From Desulfobacteraceae bacterium 4572_35.1 (GTDB lineage: Bacteria > Desulfobacterota > Desulfuromonadia > Desulfuromonadales > Desulfuromonadaceae): DNA of 44,949 nucleotides. The stretch lies in NCBI GenBank assembly GCA_002084705.1, contig NBLX01000009.1, forward strand, positions 1 to 44,949, given 5' to 3'. The position numbers and the translations under genes are program-made. Every line of letters begins with the position of its first letter. The first letter of the stretch is position 1. The notes under the pieces were generated by a model, which saw only the letters and a program-made list of their open reading frames with translations, was not told where the DNA came from and did not search any database. This document shows positions 39,598 through 44,949 of the stretch, in pieces.

Positions 39598-40851
39598 ATG
39601 ACCAGTACTGTTGTCATAAACGGGATGGGTTGCGTCTGTGCTGCTGGTAATAATGTGGAGCAGATTGTAGATTCAATGCTCAGTGGTGAGCGTTATGTGT
39701 GCTCAGCCCCCCCCTTTGCCACAAGCCATCCCCATCCATATCCGGTTTTTAGCGTAACCTCCCCACTTCACGATTTTGGTTTACCTGCTGAGGATATTGT
39801 TTATCTGCGCACTGCTCTACTGGGGTTGAATGCCGCACAGCAGGCTCTCGATAATTCGTGTTGGGATATGAAGAGTCTGCGTTCCCTGAAAGTGGGGGTG
39901 TGCATTGGAACAACCGTTGGTAGTTCCATGGATGTTGAGAAGTTTTATGCAGATTATCGCAGCGGAAAAACTCCTGATATGCGTCCTGTCAACTGTTTCT
40001 ATGATGGCAACCCGGCAACAATAATCAGTAAATATTTTGCTTTTAATGGCCCATGCCAGACCATTGTCAATGCCTGTTCTTCCGGTACCGATGCCATAGG
40101 GACAGCAACCATGTGGCTACGTAGTGGCATGTGTGATGTGGTGCTGGCAGGCGGGGCCGATGAGTTGTGTCGGACCACCTATAATGGTTTTGCTGCCCTA
40201 CAGATAAGTTCGCCGGAGTTGTGTTCTCCGTTTAGTGTTGAGCGTAGTGGCTTGAACCTTGGCGAAGGTGCGGCAGTAATGGTGTTGGCGCGTGAAGAGA
40301 TCGCTGCTGAGTTCCAGGGAAAAGAATCGTTGGGATATATTCTTGGTTATGGAAGCGGCACTGATGCTTGGCACTTGACTGCTCCCCATCCTGAGGGGCG
40401 CGGACTGAAACAGGCACTTAATGAGGCTTTTAGCAATACTGTAAAAAATATTAACGATGATGCTGTTGATGATAACGGTGCCATCGTCGAGCGCCTTGCA
40501 TTTGTCAACACTCATGGCACCGGCACCAGAGATAATGATTGTGTCGAGGGTGCGGTGTTGTCACAGTTATTGCCTAAGGTATTGTTTCATTCAACTAAGG
40601 GATATACTGGGCATACTCTGGGTGCAGCTGGTGCTATAGAGGCCGTGCTAACTCTTGCCTTCTTACGCCGAGGACAAATTCCTGCCAGCGCCGGTTTTAG
40701 CACTATCGATCCAGAAATTGAACGGACGCCGGTTACAGAAAATACTACGATCAGTTCGGATATTGCCCTGTCGGAATCGTTGGCTTTTGGTGGTAATAAC
40801 GCTGCGTTGGTTATAAGTTTAAATAGATCTGCTTCTGGGGTGATCTCATGA
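39598..40851 (+). CDS. Beta-ketoacyl-ACP synthase, FabF-like, catalytic triad present
   Basis: VNACSSGTDAIG (Cys), VNTHGTGTRDND (His), KGYTGHTLGAAGAIEA (His). Confidence 0.94.
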   Translation: MTSTVVINGMGCVCAAGNNVEQIVDSMLSGERYVCSAPPFATSHPHPYPVFSVTSPLHDFGLPAEDIVYLRTALLGLNAAQQALDNSCWDMKSLRSLKVGVCIGTTVGSSMDVEKFYADYRSGKTPDMRPVNCFYDGNPATIISKYFAFNGPCQTIVNACSSGTDAIGTATMWLRSGMCDVVLAGGADELCRTTYNGFAALQISSPELCSPFSVERSGLNLGEGAAVMVLAREEIAAEFQGKESLGYILGYGSGTDAWHLTAPHPEGRGLKQALNEAFSNTVKNINDDAVDDNGAIVERLAFVNTHGTGTRDNDCVEGAVLSQLLPKVLFHSTKGYTGHTLGAAGAIEAVLTLAFLRRGQIPASAGFSTIDPEIERTPVTENTTISSDIALSESLAFGGNNAALVISLNRSASGVIS

Positions 40852-42014
40852 CGGCTGTGACCGATAAAATAGCCATTAGTGGAATTGGCTGCGTTGGTGC
40901 CTTCGGTTGTGGCACACAGGATTATGTCGCAGCCCTGAAACGTGGTTACGTGGACGCGCTGCCGCAGGAGAAAAATCATCCAGATGGGACCTCATTTCTG
41001 CCCGCATTGTTGGCTGATACTGCCCACCTGACCGATTATGTTCCACGACGAGCGTTACGGCGGATTGATCATTATGCACGCATGGCCTTGCTGGGTGGTT
41101 ATCTAGCTTTGGCTGATGTGGGGCTAAGCTCTGATCAGTGTGAAAAGCTTGGTGTTATTGTAGCCAGCGGTTATGGCGCGCTGACCACAACTTTTAACTT
41201 TCTCGATTCTGTGCTGGATGATGGCGATAGTTGTACCTCACCAACCAGTTTTTCCAATTCAGTTCATAATGTTGCCGCAGCCTACCTGTCGATGCAATTG
41301 CAGGCGTTTGGTCCAAGTTTAACCGTAAGCCAGTTTGAACTTTCGGTTTGCTCTGCTTTGCATACTGCGGTGTGTTGGTTGGAACAGGGGCGAGTTGATA
41401 AGGTTTTGATCGGCGGCGTTGATGAATACAATCCGGTTGTTAATGATTATTGCCGACAACGTTTTTCTGACCATGATGTGTCGATTGGAAATATTGATCC
41501 TTTTAATTTTAATTCTTGCAGTACTATAGCTGGAGAGGGTGCAGCGTTTTTATTGTTGACCAAAGGAGATAAATGGTGTGGCGGTGAATCGGAACAAGCG
41601 TGCCACGCTCCATATGCTTATGTTGGTGCCTTGTCTAGTGGTAATTTTTCCCGTCTGGATTGTAAGGATTATTCTCCTCAGGTGGGGCAACGTGGTTCTG
41701 ATCTGATGATAATTGGAGCAGATGGCCAGTGTGATAGTGGTAATTTATATTCACAGCTTCAATTTGATCGGCCAACGCTAAGTTGTAGTCCGTGCTATGG
41801 CGCTTTGCCGGTTGGGCAAGCGTTTGATTTGGTGGCGGCAGCGTTGATGTTACGTGAACAGAGTATGTTTGCTGTTAATAGATATCAAACTGGAACTAAT
41901 GGTAACAATGTGAACTTCGTACCGAAAATTGACACGATAACGTCATTGAAAATTGCACCAACAGGTCAGTTTGGCCAAATAGAACTTTGTGCCGGAGTGG
42001 ATAGAGATGCATAA
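40848..42014 (+). CDS. Beta-ketoacyl synthase-like / chain-length-factor-like protein lacking the KS triad
   Basis: Thiolase-fold KS signatures (VIVASGYGALTTTFNFLDSV, FSNSVHNVAAAYLSMQL, VLIGGVDE, GEGAAFLLL), but the ACSSG position reads SQFELSVCSAL and the NTHGT and GHT motifs are not recognisable; overlaps KS stop (ATGA). Confidence 0.87.
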   Translation: MTAVTDKIAISGIGCVGAFGCGTQDYVAALKRGYVDALPQEKNHPDGTSFLPALLADTAHLTDYVPRRALRRIDHYARMALLGGYLALADVGLSSDQCEKLGVIVASGYGALTTTFNFLDSVLDDGDSCTSPTSFSNSVHNVAAAYLSMQLQAFGPSLTVSQFELSVCSALHTAVCWLEQGRVDKVLIGGVDEYNPVVNDYCRQRFSDHDVSIGNIDPFNFNSCSTIAGEGAAFLLLTKGDKWCGGESEQACHAPYAYVGALSSGNFSRLDCKDYSPQVGQRGSDLMIIGADGQCDSGNLYSQLQFDRPTLSCSPCYGALPVGQAFDLVAAALMLREQSMFAVNRYQTGTNGNNVNFVPKIDTITSLKIAPTGQFGQIELCAGVDRDA

Positions 42015-42450
42015 GAAAGATGTTCCCCAGGATAGTGGAGTGTTAGAAAATAATCAGATGGTAAATTACGCTGTTGATGGCGATGGGAATTACTGCCTGG
42101 CAGCTACCACGGGTTGGGAGCCGGTCAATGCGGCTAACAGGATGGCTTGGGAAGAGATCCGTGAGCAATTATTTCAAGTGCGCCAGCAGGTTGAAAGCGG
42201 AAAATTGAGCAGCCTTGCCTATTATATGACCCGTGCGCAGATGGATGCTCCTCTGTTGGCTAGTTATGCTGGATTGGCACGCTGGAGGGTCCGCCGTCAT
42301 TTGCGCCCGGCTATTTTTGCCAAACTTGGATCTGAACAATTGCAGCGCTATGCCGAATTGTTTGGTGTGTTTGTTGAACAGCTTGTTCGATTGCCTGACA
42401 ATGATGAGTTGCCTGTGGCAGAATATCCAAACCCTGAGGATAATAAGTGA
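42007..42450 (+). CDS. Conserved-looking small protein of unknown function, possible helix-turn-helix segment
   Basis: YAVDGDGNYCLAATTGWEPVNAANRMAWEEIREQL..., PLLASYAGLARWRVRRHLRPAIFAKL; overlaps the stop of the KS-like gene. GTG 41989 is an alternative start. Confidence 0.75.
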   Translation: MHKKDVPQDSGVLENNQMVNYAVDGDGNYCLAATTGWEPVNAANRMAWEEIREQLFQVRQQVESGKLSSLAYYMTRAQMDAPLLASYAGLARWRVRRHLRPAIFAKLGSEQLQRYAELFGVFVEQLVRLPDNDELPVAEYPNPEDNK

Positions 42451-43451
42451 AAATTGCAAACTTTTCCCATCGTCAAGCTGCACACTGTGAAAGTGGAGCC
42501 ACTGCCAGTTTGATCAACTACGCAGGGACACATCTTTCAGAAGCGATGGTATTTGGTATTGGTGCCGGTCTCTTTTTCGGTTATGTCCCTTTTATTAAGG
42601 TGAATGGTTTCCCTCTGGTTACATATCGCTGCAAGCCGGGGGCAATTTTTGCTCGGGTAACCAAGAACCTCAATTGTGATGTGCACCAGAAAAGATACCG
42701 CAATCAGGCTCAGGCTATGGACGATCTAGATCTAAAGCTTGATCAGGGGATAGCGGTGGGGCTACAGACTAGCGTATTCTGGCTACCTTACATCCCCGCT
42801 GCCATGCGTTTCCATTTTAATGCTCATAATTTGGTCGTAATTGGCAAAGATGGCGATGAGTATATCATAAGTGATCCGGTTGCCCCTGATCTGGTGCGTT
42901 GCTCGGCGCAGGATTTATCTAAAGCGCGTTTTGCTCGCGGAGCGTTGGCACCCAAAGGGCGCAGTTATTATCTTACTTCAGTTCCGGCAGTTAAAAATCT
43001 TGAGGAGCCGATTGTGGCTGCTATCCGTAGTGCTTGTCGCGATATGTTGGCACCGATACCGATTGCCGGGGTACGAGGAATGCGGTTGATGGCTCGCAGC
43101 GTGAGTGGTTGGGAAACTAAATACGGCAAGCGTCGTGCCGGTTATTGTCTGGCTCAGTTGATACGGATGCAGGAGGAGATTGGCACTGGCGGCGCAGGCT
43201 TCCGCTTTATTTATGCTGCTTTTTTACAGGAGGCGGCTGAATATTTAGCAGTTTCGCAACTCGAAGAGCTGGCAGAAGAGTTGACAGCCATTGGCGATGA
43301 TTGGCGTGACTTTGCTTTGCAAGCCACCCGTTGTTGCAAGGGACATGCTGAGTGTTCTTATGCGGATCTAGCCACGATGATCAGTTCACAAGCGGATAAA
43401 GAGGAACGGTTTTTCCGTCATCTACAACAATTGACCAAAAAACTGGGATAA
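42447..43451 (+). CDS. BtrH N-terminal-domain (cysteine-peptidase-fold acyltransferase-like) protein
   Basis: AAHCESGATASLINYAGTHLSEAMVFGIGAGLFFGYVPF (Cys with ELSEA-G-G motif) and HFNAHNLVVIGKDGDEYIISDPV (His...Asp), as in BtrH-like proteins; GTGA overlap with upstream stop. Confidence 0.8.
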   Translation: MKIANFSHRQAAHCESGATASLINYAGTHLSEAMVFGIGAGLFFGYVPFIKVNGFPLVTYRCKPGAIFARVTKNLNCDVHQKRYRNQAQAMDDLDLKLDQGIAVGLQTSVFWLPYIPAAMRFHFNAHNLVVIGKDGDEYIISDPVAPDLVRCSAQDLSKARFARGALAPKGRSYYLTSVPAVKNLEEPIVAAIRSACRDMLAPIPIAGVRGMRLMARSVSGWETKYGKRRAGYCLAQLIRMQEEIGTGGAGFRFIYAAFLQEAAEYLAVSQLEELAEELTAIGDDWRDFALQATRCCKGHAECSYADLATMISSQADKEERFFRHLQQLTKKLG

Positions 43452-43452
43452 T

Positions 43453-44238
43453 GTGGTAGTGGGTGGGCAGATGGATGTAAAATTGACCGACACGATGTTA
43501 CTACAGGCAACAGGGTTGGTGAAGCGCTACCACAATCAGACTAATCCTGCTGTAGATGGGCTGGACTTGTGTCTTAAAAAGGGTGATCTCCTCGGTTTGC
43601 TTGGTCCAAATGGAGCAGGCAAGACTACAACTATCTCCATGTTGTCTACCATGTTGCGCCCTGATGCCGGCAGCGTTGAGATTGCTGGCGTTGACGCATT
43701 AAAAAATCCACGTTTGGTGCGGCCGCTAATCGGCTTTGTACCGCAAGAGCTGGCATTGTATCCCAGCCTAACTCTTAGAGAGAATTTGCAGTTCTGGGGG
43801 CGTTTGTATGGTTTGCGCGGGCAGTTGCTGTCTCAGCGGCTCAACGAGTGTGTTCAACTTGTCGCTTTGTCTGATTGCCTTGATAATCGTGTTGATACTT
43901 TTTCCGGCGGGATGAAGCGTCGTGCCAATCTGGCTGCTGGAATTATCCATAAACCACAGTTGCTGTTTCTTGATGAACCCACTGTTGGCATAGATCCACA
44001 GTCGCGTCACAATATCATCGACAAGTTGTACGAACTTAATTGTAACGGGATGACAATGGTTTATACCTCACACTATATGGAGGAGGTTGAGCGATTGTGC
44101 TCTGGAGTGGTGATTGTTGACGCCGGTAAGATTGTCTGTTCTGGCTCTGCGCAACAGCTGTTAGAAGATTCTGGCTGTGATGATCTTGAACAGCTGTTTT
44201 TGCAGTTAACTGGCAAACAATTACGTGATCAACTTTAG
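43453..44238 (+). CDS. ABC transporter ATP-binding protein (ABC-2 export type)
   Basis: LLGPNGAGKTTTISMLSTMLRPDAG (Walker A), FSGGMKRRANLAAGIIHKPQLLFLDEPTVGIDPQSR, YTSHYMEEVERLC. Confidence 0.95.
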   Translation: MVVGGQMDVKLTDTMLLQATGLVKRYHNQTNPAVDGLDLCLKKGDLLGLLGPNGAGKTTTISMLSTMLRPDAGSVEIAGVDALKNPRLVRPLIGFVPQELALYPSLTLRENLQFWGRLYGLRGQLLSQRLNECVQLVALSDCLDNRVDTFSGGMKRRANLAAGIIHKPQLLFLDEPTVGIDPQSRHNIIDKLYELNCNGMTMVYTSHYMEEVERLCSGVVIVDAGKIVCSGSAQQLLEDSGCDDLEQLFLQLTGKQLRDQL

Positions 44239-44253
44239 CATTTGGATCTATAT

Positions 44254-44949
44254 ATGTGTTTAATGTGGCAACAACTGGGCGCTTTTTTTCTGAAAGAGCT
44301 GCAATTGCTTCGCCGTGATCGCGGCGGTTTAATTGTGTTGTTTGTTATGCCGCTGGCGTTGGTGATAATTGTATCACTGGTGCAGAATAATATTCTCAAA
44401 GTTAGTGGTGCCAGAACCGTTAAGTTGTTGTTGATTGATAACGACAATGGCGAATTTGGGCAGCGATTATTGGAACAGTTGGATGAAAGTGGTTCCTTTC
44501 GAGTTACACGGCGAATATCTGATAGTTCACAAAGTCGGGCGCGACTTGAGGTGGGTGAGGGACAATGGCAGGTGGGGGTTTTGTTGCCTGAGGGTTTATC
44601 TCAACAATTGCGCCTAAATGCTATGGATTCTGTTTGCCAAGGATTTACATCTACACCTGATACAGCAGCTCAGCCCTTGACTGTAGAGTATTTTTTTGAT
44701 CCGGCTGTTCAGGGTGGTTTGAGGGGTGGGGTCAGTGGAATGCTACAACAACTTGTAGCCAGGCAGGTGTTGACGGCACAGATGGATGCATTTAAAAAAG
44801 TGTTGCCCGCTCAGATTGAACGTCAGATCTCTTCCGAACTTGGTCCCATGTTTTCTCAAGTGTTATCCCAGCATGAATTACAGTTTAATTTTCCTGATCC
44901 ACGTCAACCCCTTTTACAGGCAACACAAGTTAGAACACAGGACGGATAT
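44254..44949 (+). CDS. ABC-2 type transporter permease, C-terminus cut by window end
   Basis: Open frame to the end: MCLMWQQLGAFFLKELQLLRRDRGGLIVLFVMPLALVIIVSLVQNN...VKLLLIDNDNGEFGQRLLEQL...; TM plus extracytoplasmic domain as in ABC-2 permeases. Confidence 0.88.
   Translation, partial: MCLMWQQLGAFFLKELQLLRRDRGGLIVLFVMPLALVIIVSLVQNNILKVSGARTVKLLLIDNDNGEFGQRLLEQLDESGSFRVTRRISDSSQSRARLEVGEGQWQVGVLLPEGLSQQLRLNAMDSVCQGFTSTPDTAAQPLTVEYFFDPAVQGGLRGGVSGMLQQLVARQVLTAQMDAFKKVLPAQIERQISSELGPMFSQVLSQHELQFNFPDPRQPLLQATQVRTQDGY

Noticed and set aside
1-44949. CRISPR arrays, tRNA/rRNA genes, phage or transposase genes, toxin-antitoxin or restriction systems
   Set aside because: Looked for on both strands by eye; no repeat-spacer pattern, no cloverleaf/CCA-type tRNA and no matching protein motifs were seen.

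Overview
The window is about 45 kb of densely coded, moderate-GC bacterial chromosome. Gene content and order resemble Desulfuromonadales or other delta-proteobacteria; this lineage call is an inference, not computed. Left to right it holds: purM (partial, minus strand); rimI; pyrK-pyrD; a DHH-CBS-tRNA nucleotidyltransferase fusion; an M50 protease; scpA-scpB; an RluB/RsuA-type pseudouridine synthase; thrC and maeB on the minus strand; hldD; a PQQ/sorbosone-dehydrogenase-like protein; an AddB/AddA-like nuclease-helicase pair; a methyltransferase; fxsA (minus); the yceD-rpmF-plsX-fabH-fabD-fabG-acpP-fabF fatty-acid cluster; rpiB, glyA, dCMP deaminase, nrdR, ribD-ribE-ribBA-ribH, nusB and hom. 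At the right edge is a translationally coupled accessory cluster: second ACP, active KS, KS-like chain-length-factor protein, small helical protein, BtrH-type Cys-His-Asp acyltransferase, ABC ATPase and ABC-2 permease (cut by the window end). The best candidates for follow-up are (1) this ACP/KS/CLF/BtrH/ABC cluster, (2) a glyA that appears to lack about 54 internal codons including the SHMT catalytic region, (3) a flagellar rod-type gene frameshifted at an 8-bp microhomology, and (4) a roughly 93-bp MITE/REP-like element with 9-bp terminal inverted repeats. No tRNA, rRNA, CRISPR array or intact transposase was found.
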